From positions 333,889 to 397,888 of the forward strand of contig JAFVXI010000013.1 in NCBI GenBank assembly GCA_017501245.1: a stretch of DNA of 64,000 nt, written 5' to 3'. This stretch comes from Clostridia bacterium. Lineage in GTDB: Bacteria; Bacillota; Clostridia; Oscillospirales; CAG-272. The notes beneath the pieces are model-generated. The model was not told the origin of the DNA, did no database searches, and saw nothing but the letters and a program-made list of their open reading frames with translations. Positions 17,815 through 26,044 of this stretch are shown piece after piece. Positions within the stretch are counted from its first letter, which is position 1, and each line of letters begins with the position of its first letter. The translations under genes and the position numbers were made by a program.

Positions 17815-19137
17815 ATGGAACAAAACAAAAAAGAAAGCCGCCTCGACTATAAATGGGTCGTCATCGGCCTGTGCTTCTTGATGGTTTTCGTTGCGCTGGG
17901 CTTCTGCTCCTCGCCGAAGAGCCTGTTTATCGTGCCCGTCACGGAAAAGCTGGGCATTGACCGCAGCGTATATTCGGTGACCGACAGCTGCCGATACGTT
18001 GCAACGGCGATAGTAAACGTCTTTTTCGGCTTCCTCGTTGCTAAATTCGGCCCGAAAAGGCTTATCGTTGCAGGCTTCGGATCTCTTATCATCTCCACGC
18101 TCCTCTACGCCTTTGCGCCAAACGTCTGGGTCATCTACCTCGCAGGCGTCTTTCTCGGCATCGGACTCTCCTGGACGACGACTACGATGGTCGGCTACGT
18201 CGTCACGAGGTGGTGTAAGGAAAACAAGGGAACTATAATGGGCGCCATCCTCGCCTCAAACGGCGTCGGCGGTGCACTCTCCTTCCAGATCATCTCGCCC
18301 ATCATCTCCTCGGGCGCCGACGGCTATAAAACGGCGTATCTCATCGTTGCCGCCATCCTCGCCTCGGTTGCAGTTTTGCTTCTGATATTCTTTAAGGACT
18401 CTCCCAGCCGCTCGCCTCTTCCCGATCCCGCAGGCGAAGTCGCAAAGGGTAAGAAAAAGCGAGGCAAGGACTGGGTGGGCATATCCTTTAGCGAGGCGCT
18501 TAAAAAGGATTATTTCTGGTGCATTCTGGTCTGTATATTCTTCTCGGGCTTTATCCTCCAGGGCATCTGGGGCGTCAGTGCGGCTCATTTCGGCGACGTG
18601 GGCATCGACCCCGACACGGTCAAGAATATAATGAGCTTCCATTCGCTCGTTTTAGCCGCCGCTAAGTTCCTCACAGGCTTCTTATACGACAGGTTCGGTC
18701 TGCGTGCCACCTCAAGCTGCTGTATGGCGGTTGCGGTCGTGTCGGCATCGTTGCTTATGGTGATCGATTCGAGCCCCCTCGGCATTGCTCTTGCGCTCGT
18801 CTACTCGATCGTCTGCTCCTTCGCCCTCCCGCTCGAAACGATAATGCTGCCCATCTACGCCTCGGATCTTTTCGGTGCCAAGTCCTTTGACAAGGTGCTG
18901 GGGCTTTTTGTGTCCGTAAACACGGCGGGCTACGCTCTCGGCGGACCCGTGTTAAATCTTTACTTTGATAAAACCGGCAGCTACGCCCCCGCCTTTGGCA
19001 TCGCTGCCGCAATTATGGTCGGCGTGCTGGTGCTCTTCCAGGTCGTCGTAACGAGGGCGCACAAGGTCGAAAGAGAGATAATGCTTGCGATCGATGCAAC
19101 CCCTTCGCCCTCTGAAGATGCGGAAATCAAGGCATAA
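17815..19137 (+). CDS. MFS transporter, oxalate/formate antiporter (OFA)-like
   Basis: A 440-residue major facilitator with twelve predicted membrane segments and a charged central loop (GKKKRGKDWVG). The N-terminal half (VALGFCSSPKSLFIVPVTEKLG, RLIVAGFGSLIISTLLY) resembles OFA-type transporters, which exchange small organic acids; the substrate cannot be read from sequence. The ATG at 17815 has the RBS AAGGAAGGT and a near-consensus promoter 35 bp upstream. A weak hairpin followed by TTTTTC at 19260-19294 may terminate the message. The unusual feature is the 18-bp tandem repeat immediately upstream of its promoter. Confidence 0.85.
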   Translation: MEQNKKESRLDYKWVVIGLCFLMVFVALGFCSSPKSLFIVPVTEKLGIDRSVYSVTDSCRYVATAIVNVFFGFLVAKFGPKRLIVAGFGSLIISTLLYAFAPNVWVIYLAGVFLGIGLSWTTTTMVGYVVTRWCKENKGTIMGAILASNGVGGALSFQIISPIISSGADGYKTAYLIVAAILASVAVLLLIFFKDSPSRSPLPDPAGEVAKGKKKRGKDWVGISFSEALKKDYFWCILVCIFFSGFILQGIWGVSAAHFGDVGIDPDTVKNIMSFHSLVLAAAKFLTGFLYDRFGLRATSSCCMAVAVVSASLLMVIDSSPLGIALALVYSIVCSFALPLETIMLPIYASDLFGAKSFDKVLGLFVSVNTAGYALGGPVLNLYFDKTGSYAPAFGIAAAIMVGVLVLFQVVVTRAHKVEREIMLAIDATPSPSEDAEIKA

Positions 19138-19294
19138 TATGACAACTAAGATTGTCAAAACCCCTCCGCTTTATCTCTCTATCCGACACAAATATGCATA
19201 ACTCGACTTCATACGTATATAAAAGAGCGTTGCCGTGCCTGAATAATTCCGGGAGTCTTGTAGCACAAGCTGCGCAGGCTCAAGCTACTTTTTC

Positions 19295-19323
19295 TTGACA
19301 AACATATCCATTTAGTGTAAAAT
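19295..19323 (+). promoter_or_regulatory. sigma-A promoter of the phosphoribosyltransferase-like gene
   Basis: TTGACA, 17-bp spacer, TAAAAT, about 40 bp upstream of the ATG at 19365. Confidence 0.8.
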
Positions 19324-19364
19324 ATAGCCAAAGGGCGCAAAGGATGCGCCGAAAGGAGACAACT

Positions 19365-20006
19365 ATGCCAACCGATAACGCTTATAAGATCAGAACCAAG
19401 AGAGCCAATCTGCTCCTCAGAGTTTCAAACGGTCACTTTGCGACCAACCATTCGCACATCAACTACTACATAGACGTCACTACGCAGAAGATGAGGCTTT
19501 CGGAGGCTAAGGCAGTTGCTGCCGAGCTGGTCAGCTACTACAATCTTAACACCATCGTTGACACCATTCTTTGCCTTGACGGTATGGAGGTCATCGGCAC
19601 CTGCATCGCCGAGGAGCTCACCAAGGGCAACTATATGAATATGAACGCTCACCAGACCATCTACGTCGTGACTCCCGAGCGTGTTTCCGGCAGCCAGATC
19701 ATCTTCCGTGACAACACGAAGTATATGATCGAGGGCAAGCACGTGCTTATCCTTGCCGCATCGGTCACCACGGGCTATACCACGGGCTCGGCTATCGAGG
19801 CTATCAGATATTACGGCGGCGAGGTTGCGGGCATTGCGGCTATCTTCGCATCTCAGAAGACCTGTGCGGGAATAACCGTCAACTCTGCGTTTGACACTGC
19901 CGATCTCGACGGCTACACCTCCTATCCCGCTCACGAATGCCCCATGTGCAAGGCCGGTAAAAGGATCGACGCACTCGTCAACGGCTTCGGTTATTCAAAG
20001 ATCTGA
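19365..20006 (+). CDS. orotate phosphoribosyltransferase-like protein with altered PRPP loop
   Basis: A 213-residue protein with the overall layout of type I phosphoribosyltransferases near PyrE (VVTPER followed later by HVLILAASVTTGYTTGSA, residues 126-142). In active enzymes the PRPP loop carries two acidic residues (VxVVDDVxTTGxS); here they are replaced by Ala-Ala (ILAASVTTGYTTGSA). Residues before the C-terminus include ECPMC, a possible Cys pair. The ATG at 19365 has the RBS GAAAGGAG; an upstream in-frame start is inside the leader. It may be a regulatory or specialised PRTase rather than a pyrimidine enzyme. No pyrimidine genes are nearby, and it appears to be transcribed alone. Confidence 0.75.
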   Translation: MPTDNAYKIRTKRANLLLRVSNGHFATNHSHINYYIDVTTQKMRLSEAKAVAAELVSYYNLNTIVDTILCLDGMEVIGTCIAEELTKGNYMNMNAHQTIYVVTPERVSGSQIIFRDNTKYMIEGKHVLILAASVTTGYTTGSAIEAIRYYGGEVAGIAAIFASQKTCAGITVNSAFDTADLDGYTSYPAHECPMCKAGKRIDALVNGFGYSKI

Positions 20007-20070
20007 CGCACAGCGCCAAGCGAAAGCATACACCAAAGATCTACGCTCGGCATATCGTCGTCGGGCTGAC

Positions 20071-20116
20071 AAAAGAGAGCTTCTCGGTTTTTATCCGATC
20101 GGCTCTCTTTTTTATT
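20071..20116 (+). terminator. terminator after the phosphoribosyltransferase-like gene
   Basis: Stem AAAGAGAGC/GCTCTCTTT with an inner imperfect arm, followed by TTTTATTT. Confidence 0.75.
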
Positions 20117-20164
20117 TGTATCCCTCACTTTGTCTTGGCTATTTATCCTTTCAAAACCATAACG

Positions 20165-20195
20165 AAAAAAGCGCCGCTCTATATAAAAGCGGCGC
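20165..20195 (-). terminator. terminator of the TetR-family gene
   Basis: On the minus strand, stem GCGCCGCT/AGCGGCGC with a 9-base loop, then six T. Confidence 0.88.
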
Positions 20196-20227
20196 ATAAA
20201 TGTAAACGATTATTTCCAAATAAAGGA

Positions 20228-20815
20228 TCAAACGTCGGATATACCTATCTTTGAAAGCGAAGGGAAGGGGGGCTTAGTCAGTATTCTGACGGCGAGCTTA
20301 GTTATATCGCTCTTAGGCGTCTTGAAGCCCTCTTCAAACCAGTCGAGCATTATAGAAACGAGGCCGCCTATCGCAAAACGGTAGACTCTCTCACGCATCG
20401 ATTCCTCCTCGTCGGGCAAGAGCCTGTCGAGATTGACCATCGAGCTTATGGAGACCTCAAGCGATAGACGCATGACCTCCATCAGCTTTCCGCTTCTGTT
20501 GAGCACCTCGAGCAGCTCGGACTTCGTCTCCCAGAAGGTGAAGAACTCCTCAAGCTCCTTAAAGAGCGAGCGGGCGCCGTGGGTGGCGGTGTAGGTGTCG
20601 CTGTAAGACGAGAGATTTCTTGCGATAAAGCCCATAAGAGCCGCATCCTTACCGTCAAAATAACGGTAAAAGGCCTTTCTCGGCATCTTCAGCTCCTCGC
20701 AAAGGTCGGTTACGGTGATGTCGTCGAAGTGCCTTTTCTTCATCATCTCAAAAAGCGTGTTTTCGATAAGCTTCTGTCTGTTAGCGCTGCGCTCGGTCTT
20801 GCAAATTTTATACAT
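20228..20815 (-). CDS. TetR/AcrR family transcriptional regulator
   Basis: A 195-residue TetR-type regulator. The N-terminal helix-turn-helix is visible at about residues 10-55 (NRQKLIENTLFEMMKKRHF, DITVTDLCEELKMPRKAFYRYF). The rest is an all-helical ligand or dimer domain. The start is set at the ATG 20813-20815 because GAGGTGG lies about six bases before it; two upstream ATGs in frame are too close to or overlap this RBS. It is divergent from the GPH symporter and GH2 genes and is the obvious candidate to control them, which would be unusual because sugar loci more often use LacI, AraC or GntR regulators. Confidence 0.9.
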   Translation of the reverse strand: MYKICKTERSANRQKLIENTLFEMMKKRHFDDITVTDLCEELKMPRKAFYRYFDGKDAALMGFIARNLSSYSDTYTATHGARSLFKELEEFFTFWETKSELLEVLNRSGKLMEVMRLSLEVSISSMVNLDRLLPDEEESMRERVYRFAIGGLVSIMLDWFEEGFKTPKSDITKLAVRILTKPPFPSLSKIGISDV

Positions 20816-20852
20816 TGGCATCCACCTCACTTGCTTGTTTTCGTCTTAGAAC

Positions 20853-20881
20853 ATTATACAATAGTATCTATATTTTGTCAA
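20853..20881 (-). promoter_or_regulatory. consensus sigma-A promoter of the TetR-family gene
   Basis: On the minus strand, TTGACA, exactly 17 bp and TATAAT, about 40 bp before the start codon. Confidence 0.88.
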
Positions 20882-20973
20882 GACTTTACAAAAATATTGG
20901 TTTTAAAATCCATTTCTAGTTGATTTTTACTAAACTTTGTCCTTTATTCATAAAATGATATGAATATTTTTTA

Positions 20974-20984
20974 GACATAGTGTC
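20974..20984. promoter_or_regulatory. candidate operator in the TetR-symporter gap
   Basis: The perfect short palindrome GACA-TAG-TGTC lies in the divergent intergenic region about 100 bp before the symporter ATG. It is shorter than most TetR operators, so this is only a suggestion. Confidence 0.3.
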
Positions 20985-21082
20985 ACAGTAGTTTCTTTTT
21001 GCCCCCTTTACTTAAGTACGTGCGTGTGTTAAAATATCCATTGGCAAATTGCAAAATAATCTACAAGAGAGGTTTTTTCAAA

Positions 21083-22549
21083 ATGGCTAAACAGATTCAG
21101 CTTGATGAAAACGGCAAGCGCAAGTTTGGTATGCGTGATAGCCTTGCTTACGCAGCCGGCGACCTTGGCTGTAACATGAGCTTTGCACTGAAGGGCACTA
21201 TGGCGCTCTTCTGGACTCAGGTTATGGGTATGGGTCTTTGGTATTCTCTGCTTCTCGTTATAGTTCAGGTTTGGGATGCTATCAACGATCCCCTTATCGG
21301 CTCTATCATCGACGCAGACAACAGAAAGTATAAGAGAAACAAGTTCCTCCAGTACATCTGGTTCGGCTCGATCGGACTTATCGTAGGTGGAGCATGCTGC
21401 TTCCTTCCTTTCCCCTCCGCTCCCACCTGGGCTAAGTTTATCATCTTTATCGCAGGTTACGTTATCTGGGATGCATTCTACACGATCGCAAACGTTCCTT
21501 ACGGCTCGCTCCTTTCGCTCATCTCGAAGGAGCCCGCAGATAGAGCTTCGCTCTCCGCTTGGCGTTCTATCGGCTCGATGGTAGGAAACATGCTTCCCAT
21601 GGTTATCCTCCCCTTCATCATGTACAATGCTGACGGCTCTCTCAACGGCTACATGGTATTCGTTGCGGCTCTCGTCATGGGCGCCCTTGGCTTCCTTTGC
21701 TTCCAGTTCATGATCAAGAACACCGAGATCCGTGTTGAGGAGACCGTTAAGGTCAACGAGGATCAGCCTAAGTTCAACGTTCTTGAGGCTCTTAAGAACT
21801 TCGTTATGAACCGTCCCGCAGTTGGCGCAACTCTCGCTGCTATGGGTATGTTCATCGGTATGCAGGGTGCTACTACTGCGGTTTCCGTTGTATTCCAGAT
21901 CTACTTCAAGAACGCTCAGATCTCGGGTATCGTCCAGCTCTTCGCTATGATCCCGATCGTTGTCTTTACTCCCCTTGCTCGTAAGATGGTTACCAAGTAC
22001 GGTAAGAAGGAGCTCTCCGTTGTAGGTGCGCTTGCTTCCATCGTCGGCGGCCTTCTTCTCTTCATCATCACCCCCGGCAGCACCGGTGTTGATCTTGTCA
22101 TCTACATCCTTGCTCAGCTCGTTTACTCTCTCGGCCTCGGCATCTACTCCACCGTTTCGTGGGCTATGATGGGCGACGCTATCGACTACAACGAGTGGAA
22201 GACCGGCAAGCGCGAGGAGGGCGTCGTTTATTCGCTTCACTCCTTCTTCAGAAAGCTGGCTCAGGGCGTTGGCCCCGCAGTTGCGCTTCTCATCATGGGC
22301 TGCCTCGGTTACGTTAACAACATGATCGACCCCAACACCGGCGTAGAGAGCATCGACGTTACCGCATATAGCTTCGAGGTTGCTGTAAACCTTCGTGTGC
22401 TTGTTGCAGTCCTCTTCCTTATCGCCGCAGTTCTTCAGTTCGTAGGTCTTGCACTTATCTACAACCTCGACAAGAAGACTCTCGCTAAGATGCAGGATGA
22501 TCTCGACGCTCGCAAGGCAGTTGAGGCAGACGCATCCGTTGAGGCATAA
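21083..22549 (+). CDS. GPH-family sugar:cation symporter (MelB-like)
   Basis: A 488-residue glycoside-pentoside-hexuronide:cation symporter with twelve membrane segments. Typical signatures are YAAGDLGCNMSFAL near the N-terminus, the cation-site region DAINDPLIGSIID, and the C-terminal MMGDAIDYNEWKTGKREEG. These proteins import a glycoside with Na+ or H+. The start is the ATG at 21083 after AGAGAGG. It is divergent from the TetR-type gene and followed by a GH2 glycosidase, so it probably imports the galactoside or glucuronide that enzyme cleaves. A terminator separates it from the GH2 gene, which has its own promoter. Confidence 0.9.
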   Translation: MAKQIQLDENGKRKFGMRDSLAYAAGDLGCNMSFALKGTMALFWTQVMGMGLWYSLLLVIVQVWDAINDPLIGSIIDADNRKYKRNKFLQYIWFGSIGLIVGGACCFLPFPSAPTWAKFIIFIAGYVIWDAFYTIANVPYGSLLSLISKEPADRASLSAWRSIGSMVGNMLPMVILPFIMYNADGSLNGYMVFVAALVMGALGFLCFQFMIKNTEIRVEETVKVNEDQPKFNVLEALKNFVMNRPAVGATLAAMGMFIGMQGATTAVSVVFQIYFKNAQISGIVQLFAMIPIVVFTPLARKMVTKYGKKELSVVGALASIVGGLLLFIITPGSTGVDLVIYILAQLVYSLGLGIYSTVSWAMMGDAIDYNEWKTGKREEGVVYSLHSFFRKLAQGVGPAVALLIMGCLGYVNNMIDPNTGVESIDVTAYSFEVAVNLRVLVAVLFLIAAVLQFVGLALIYNLDKKTLAKMQDDLDARKAVEADASVEA

Positions 22550-22570
22550 GCTTCATTACTTCACATATCC

Positions 22571-22606
22571 GTGCCCGATAAGAAGCTTGCTTATCGGGCA
22601 CCTTTT
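22571..22606 (+). terminator. terminator after the GPH symporter gene
   Basis: Perfect 12-bp stem GTGCCCGATAAG/CTTATCGGGCAC with a 7-base loop, then CTTTT. Confidence 0.9.
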
Positions 22607-22640
22607 AAAGTTTGTTTACAAAGAGTTCTCTCTTTGCTTA

Positions 22641-22669
22641 TAGACATGCATCTATTTGTTTAGTATAAT
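22641..22669 (+). promoter_or_regulatory. promoter of the GH2 gene
   Basis: TAGACA, 17-bp spacer, TATAAT, 49 bp upstream of the ATG at 22718. Confidence 0.8.
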
Positions 22670-22717
22670 TATATAGATCATGCACAGTCGCCCGCGGGCG
22701 GCAGAATGGAGAAATAA

Positions 22718-24973
22718 ATGAGAAACGTTATTAATATCAACGAGGGCTGGAAATTCATTAAGAATTGCCAGGATCCTATGGCATCCGAGGGTGCCGTAGC
22801 GGTAAACCTCCCCCACACCTGGAACGCCGAGGACGGCTTCGACGGCGGAAACGACTATTTCCGCGGCCCCTGCCTCTACTCTAAGAAGCTCTTTAAGTCC
22901 GAGCTTCCCGCAGCTGATCGCTACTATCTTGAGATCAAGGGAGCAAACTCCTCTGCCGACGTCTTTGTCGGCGGCGAAAAGCTTGCACACCACGACGGCG
23001 GCTACTCCACCTGGCGTGTTGACATCACCGACAAGCTCGGCGAGTCCTGCGACATTTCCGTCATCGTCGACAACTCCCCTAACGAAGAGGTCTACCCCCA
23101 GATGGCAGACTTCACCTTCTACGGCGGTCTTTACCGTGACGTAAATATCGTTGCTGTAAACGACGTTCACTTCGACCTCGACTACTTCGGTGGCAGAGGC
23201 GTTATGATCACCCCCGAAAAGGGCGAGGGCGCATGGCAGGTAGAGATCAAGACCTTCTCCAACAAGGGCGAGTCTGACAGGATCAGCTACGTCATCCTTG
23301 ACAAGGAGGGCAACAAGGTTGCCGAGGCTCTCACCGAGGAGTCCACGGTCAAGCTGGACATCGGCGAGGCTCACCTCTGGCACGCACGCCGCGACCCCTA
23401 TCTCTACACGGCTAAGGTCGCTATCGTTAAGGACGGAGAGGAGATCGACGAGGTCACCTATCGCTTCGGCTGCCGCACCTACGAGATCGATTCTCAGCGC
23501 GGCTTCATCCTCAACGGCGAGGAGTATCCCCTCCGCGGCGTATCCCGCCATCAGGATAGGCTCGGAGTAGGAAACGCTCTTCTCCCTGAGCATCACAAGG
23601 AGGATATGGAGCTTATCTGCGAGGTTGGCGCAACCACCATCCGCCTTGCTCACTATCAGCACGACGAGTATTTCTACGACCTTTGCGATGAGTACGGCCA
23701 GGTCATTTGGGCAGAGATCCCCTACATCTCGAAGCATATGCCCGGCGGACGCGAGAACACTGTCAGCCAGATGAAGGAGCTCATCACCCAGAACTATAAC
23801 CACCCCTCCATCGTCGTCTGGGGTCTCTCGAATGAGATCACCATCTCCGGCTCCACCGAGGATCTGCTCGAGAACCACAGGATCTTAAACGATCTTGCAC
23901 ACGAGATGGACAAGACGAGAAAGACCACCATCGCCTGCGTCTCTATGTGCTCGATGGACGATCCCTACGTTCAGATCCCCGACGTCGTTTCCTACAACCA
24001 TTACTTCGGCTGGTACGGCGGCGACACTACTATGAACGGCCCCTGGTTCGATAAGTTCCACGAGAAGCACCCGAACATTCCGATCGGTTGCTCCGAGTAT
24101 GGCTGCGAGGCTCTCGATTGGCACACTCCTAACCCCGCTCAGGGCGACTACACCGAGGAGTATCAGGCTTATTATCACGAGGAGCTTATCAAGCAGTTTG
24201 CAGTCCGTCCTTATATGTGGGCGACCCACGTATGGAATATGTTTGACTTCGGCGCAGACGCAAGAGCAGAGGGCGGCGAAAACGGACAGAACCATAAGGG
24301 TCTTATGACGATGGACAGAAAGTATAAGAAGGATTCCTTCTATGCTTACAAGGCTTGGCTCTCCGACGAGCCCGTGCTTCACATCTGCGGCAAGAGATAC
24401 GTCTGCCGCCACGAGGATCTCACCAAGGTCACCGTATATTCTAACCTCCCCGAGGTCGAGCTATTTGTAAACGGCGAGTCGGTCGGCAAGCAGGCAAAGG
24501 GCGATCTCCCCTTCTTCTACTTCGAGCTTCCTAACGTAGGCGAGAGCAACGTCGTTGCCATCGCAGGCGAATACCGTGATGAGAGCTTCTTCAAGAAGGT
24601 AGACGAGAGAAATATGGACTACGTTCTCAAGGAGCAGGGCGCTATCCTTAACTGGTTTGACGTCGATGCACCCGAGGGCAGATTCTCTCTTAACGACAAG
24701 ATCTCCGACATCATGGCTTCCTTCTGGGGCAAGCTCTGGTTCATCTCCACGATGATGAAGATCAAAAAGAAGATGCCCAAGAACAAGGACGGCAAGGCAA
24801 CGGCTGCAGGCTTTGAGATCGGCGAGGGTATGATGCAGATGATGGGCGGCTTCACCGTTCTCCGTCTCAGCTCTATGATGGGCATGGCGAACATCAGCTT
24901 CACCAAGGAGGAGCTCCTTAAGATGAACAAGCAGCTCAACCGCATCAGAAAGCCCAAGAACAAGAAAAAGTAA
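22718..24973 (+). CDS. glycoside hydrolase family 2 (beta-galactosidase/beta-glucuronidase type)
   Basis: A 751-residue cytoplasmic GH2 enzyme with no signal peptide. It has the N-terminal sugar-binding domain (LPHTWNAEDGFDG, FRGPCLYSK), an immunoglobulin-like domain, then the TIM barrel. The acid/base is Glu373 (VWGLSNEI) and the nucleophile Glu460 (IGCSEYGCEAL). MWATHVWNMFDF matches the family's end-of-barrel segment. After a beta domain (CRHEDLTKVTVYSN) comes a C-terminal region of about 110 residues (from about 635), Met- and Lys-rich, that is not part of the GH2 core and ends KPKNKKK. The preceding GPH symporter suggests intracellular cleavage of an imported beta-galactoside or glucuronide; exact specificity is unknown. 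Confidence 0.92.
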   Translation: MRNVININEGWKFIKNCQDPMASEGAVAVNLPHTWNAEDGFDGGNDYFRGPCLYSKKLFKSELPAADRYYLEIKGANSSADVFVGGEKLAHHDGGYSTWRVDITDKLGESCDISVIVDNSPNEEVYPQMADFTFYGGLYRDVNIVAVNDVHFDLDYFGGRGVMITPEKGEGAWQVEIKTFSNKGESDRISYVILDKEGNKVAEALTEESTVKLDIGEAHLWHARRDPYLYTAKVAIVKDGEEIDEVTYRFGCRTYEIDSQRGFILNGEEYPLRGVSRHQDRLGVGNALLPEHHKEDMELICEVGATTIRLAHYQHDEYFYDLCDEYGQVIWAEIPYISKHMPGGRENTVSQMKELITQNYNHPSIVVWGLSNEITISGSTEDLLENHRILNDLAHEMDKTRKTTIACVSMCSMDDPYVQIPDVVSYNHYFGWYGGDTTMNGPWFDKFHEKHPNIPIGCSEYGCEALDWHTPNPAQGDYTEEYQAYYHEELIKQFAVRPYMWATHVWNMFDFGADARAEGGENGQNHKGLMTMDRKYKKDSFYAYKAWLSDEPVLHICGKRYVCRHEDLTKVTVYSNLPEVELFVNGESVGKQAKGDLPFFYFELPNVGESNVVAIAGEYRDESFFKKVDERNMDYVLKEQGAILNWFDVDAPEGRFSLNDKISDIMASFWGKLWFISTMMKIKKKMPKNKDGKATAAGFEIGEGMMQMMGGFTVLRLSSMMGMANISFTKEELLKMNKQLNRIRKPKNKKK

Positions 24974-25060
24974 TTTATCCCCCGAGCGGTCGGCATAGCC
25001 CCGTCGAAGCGACAGGCGCCTCGGAGGGCTCGACCGACGGTCAAAGGATAAAGGCAATAA

Positions 25061-25103
25061 AAAAGGCTCCGCCACCCGAGAGGGAAGGGCGGAGCCTTTT
25101 TTT
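25061..25103. terminator. terminator after the GH2 gene (symmetrical)
   Basis: Perfect 13-bp stem AAAAGGCTCCGCC/GGCGGAGCCTTTT with a 14-base loop and T tracts on both strands. Confidence 0.92.
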
Positions 25104-25174
25104 GAGTTATGGGCTTGCAGAAGCAAGCGTTATGAGTTTCGCTTACGCTCAACGTTATGAGCTTGCGGGGCAAG
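25104..25174. repeat. second type of hairpin-spaced octamer array
   Basis: Three copies of GTTATGGG/GTTATGAG (25106-25113, 25129-25136, 25154-25161) are separated by short inverted repeats: CTTGC-AGAA-GCAAG, an imperfect GAG...CTC spacer, and CTTGC-GGG-GCAAG. The design is the same as the 7.2-7.7 kb arrays, with a different octamer, and it is again flanked by terminator hairpins. Confidence 0.75.
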
Positions 25175-25185
25175 AGCGGAGAAAG

Positions 25186-25208
25186 AAAAAGAGCCGACAC
25201 GTCGGCTC
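25186..25208 (-). terminator. terminator of the 25232-25954 lipoprotein gene
   Basis: On the minus strand, 8-bp stem GAGCCGAC/GTCGGCTC followed by TTTTT; T tracts on the plus strand too. Confidence 0.85.
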
Positions 25209-25231
25209 TTTTTTCTATTGATCTATGAGAA

Positions 25232-25954
25232 TTACTTCTTAACGATCTTGGTAACGTGGGGGTTAGCTGCGTTCTGGTATACTACGAGATAGCCCTCGAT
25301 GTCAACAACGTCGCCAACCTTGAGTGCGCCGCTCTCAGCGGTGAACATCTTGTAGAGGTCGGACTCAGCGTTAGTGAGGTCAGCCTCAACGCAGAAGTCT
25401 ATCTGGTTCTCGCCAAGCTTAGCGGTAACGTAGATATCGTCGCCGAAGCTGCCGCCCTTGGGGCTGATGGAAACGATCTCCATGCCCTTGAATGCGCAAA
25501 GGCGGTTCTGATTGTCAAGAAGCTCGTCGGTGCCGATCTTATCGGTAACGTCAAGTGCGCTCCATACCCAGTGAGGCTCGTCAATAACCTCAACCTTTGC
25601 GGTGCCCTCTGCGATCTCAACCCATCCGCCCCACTCGGTCTTGGTTCCGGTAACCTTAACCTTGGTGCCGCGGGTAAGCTTTGCATACTCCTCAGCGGTG
25701 CATGCATATCTGTAAACGAAATAACCGCCGTCGGGATCAGCGAGGTAAAGCGAGGTGTTGCCATACTGCTCGTTATATGCCTGAACGGCCTGGATGTAAG
25801 CCTCGATAACTACCTCGGTCTCGAGCTCTGCTGCTACGTACTCAGCGTAGGTCAGAACACCCTCAGACTTCTTGGAAGGATCGGAGGTCTCGCAGGATGC
25901 AAGCATGCCTAAAGCGAGGATGACTACGAGAAGAAGTGCTGTAAGCTTTTTCAT
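25232..25954 (-). CDS. hypothetical lipoprotein with OB-fold-like segments
   Basis: A 240-residue lipoprotein: signal peptide with lipobox LASC (Cys21), behind a good AAAGGAGAA RBS. Two segments look like OB-fold strands (GTKVKVTGTKTEWGGWVEIAE near 90-110 and KVGDVVDIEGYLVVYQ near 215-230), as in bacterial OB-fold lipoproteins that bind unknown ligands. It stands alone, converges on the GH2 gene and lies downstream of the ABC transporter genes behind a 90-bp gap. I do not recognise a specific function. Confidence 0.8.
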   Translation of the reverse strand: MKKLTALLLVVILALGMLASCETSDPSKKSEGVLTYAEYVAAELETEVVIEAYIQAVQAYNEQYGNTSLYLADPDGGYFVYRYACTAEEYAKLTRGTKVKVTGTKTEWGGWVEIAEGTAKVEVIDEPHWVWSALDVTDKIGTDELLDNQNRLCAFKGMEIVSISPKGGSFGDDIYVTAKLGENQIDFCVEADLTNAESDLYKMFTAESGALKVGDVVDIEGYLVVYQNAANPHVTKIVKK

Positions 25955-26044
25955 TGTTGTTTTCTCCTTTTAAAGTGGTTGTTTGGTTTTTTTACCATCG
26001 ACACTAATTATACACTTTATGTACCTCTGTGTCAAGGTATAAGC

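Noticed and set aside
17478..17828. Arg/Gly/Gln-rich and Pro/Cys-rich frames across the 18-bp repeat
   Set aside because: The 18-bp unit is a multiple of three, so any frame stays open; composition is low complexity and there is no RBS.
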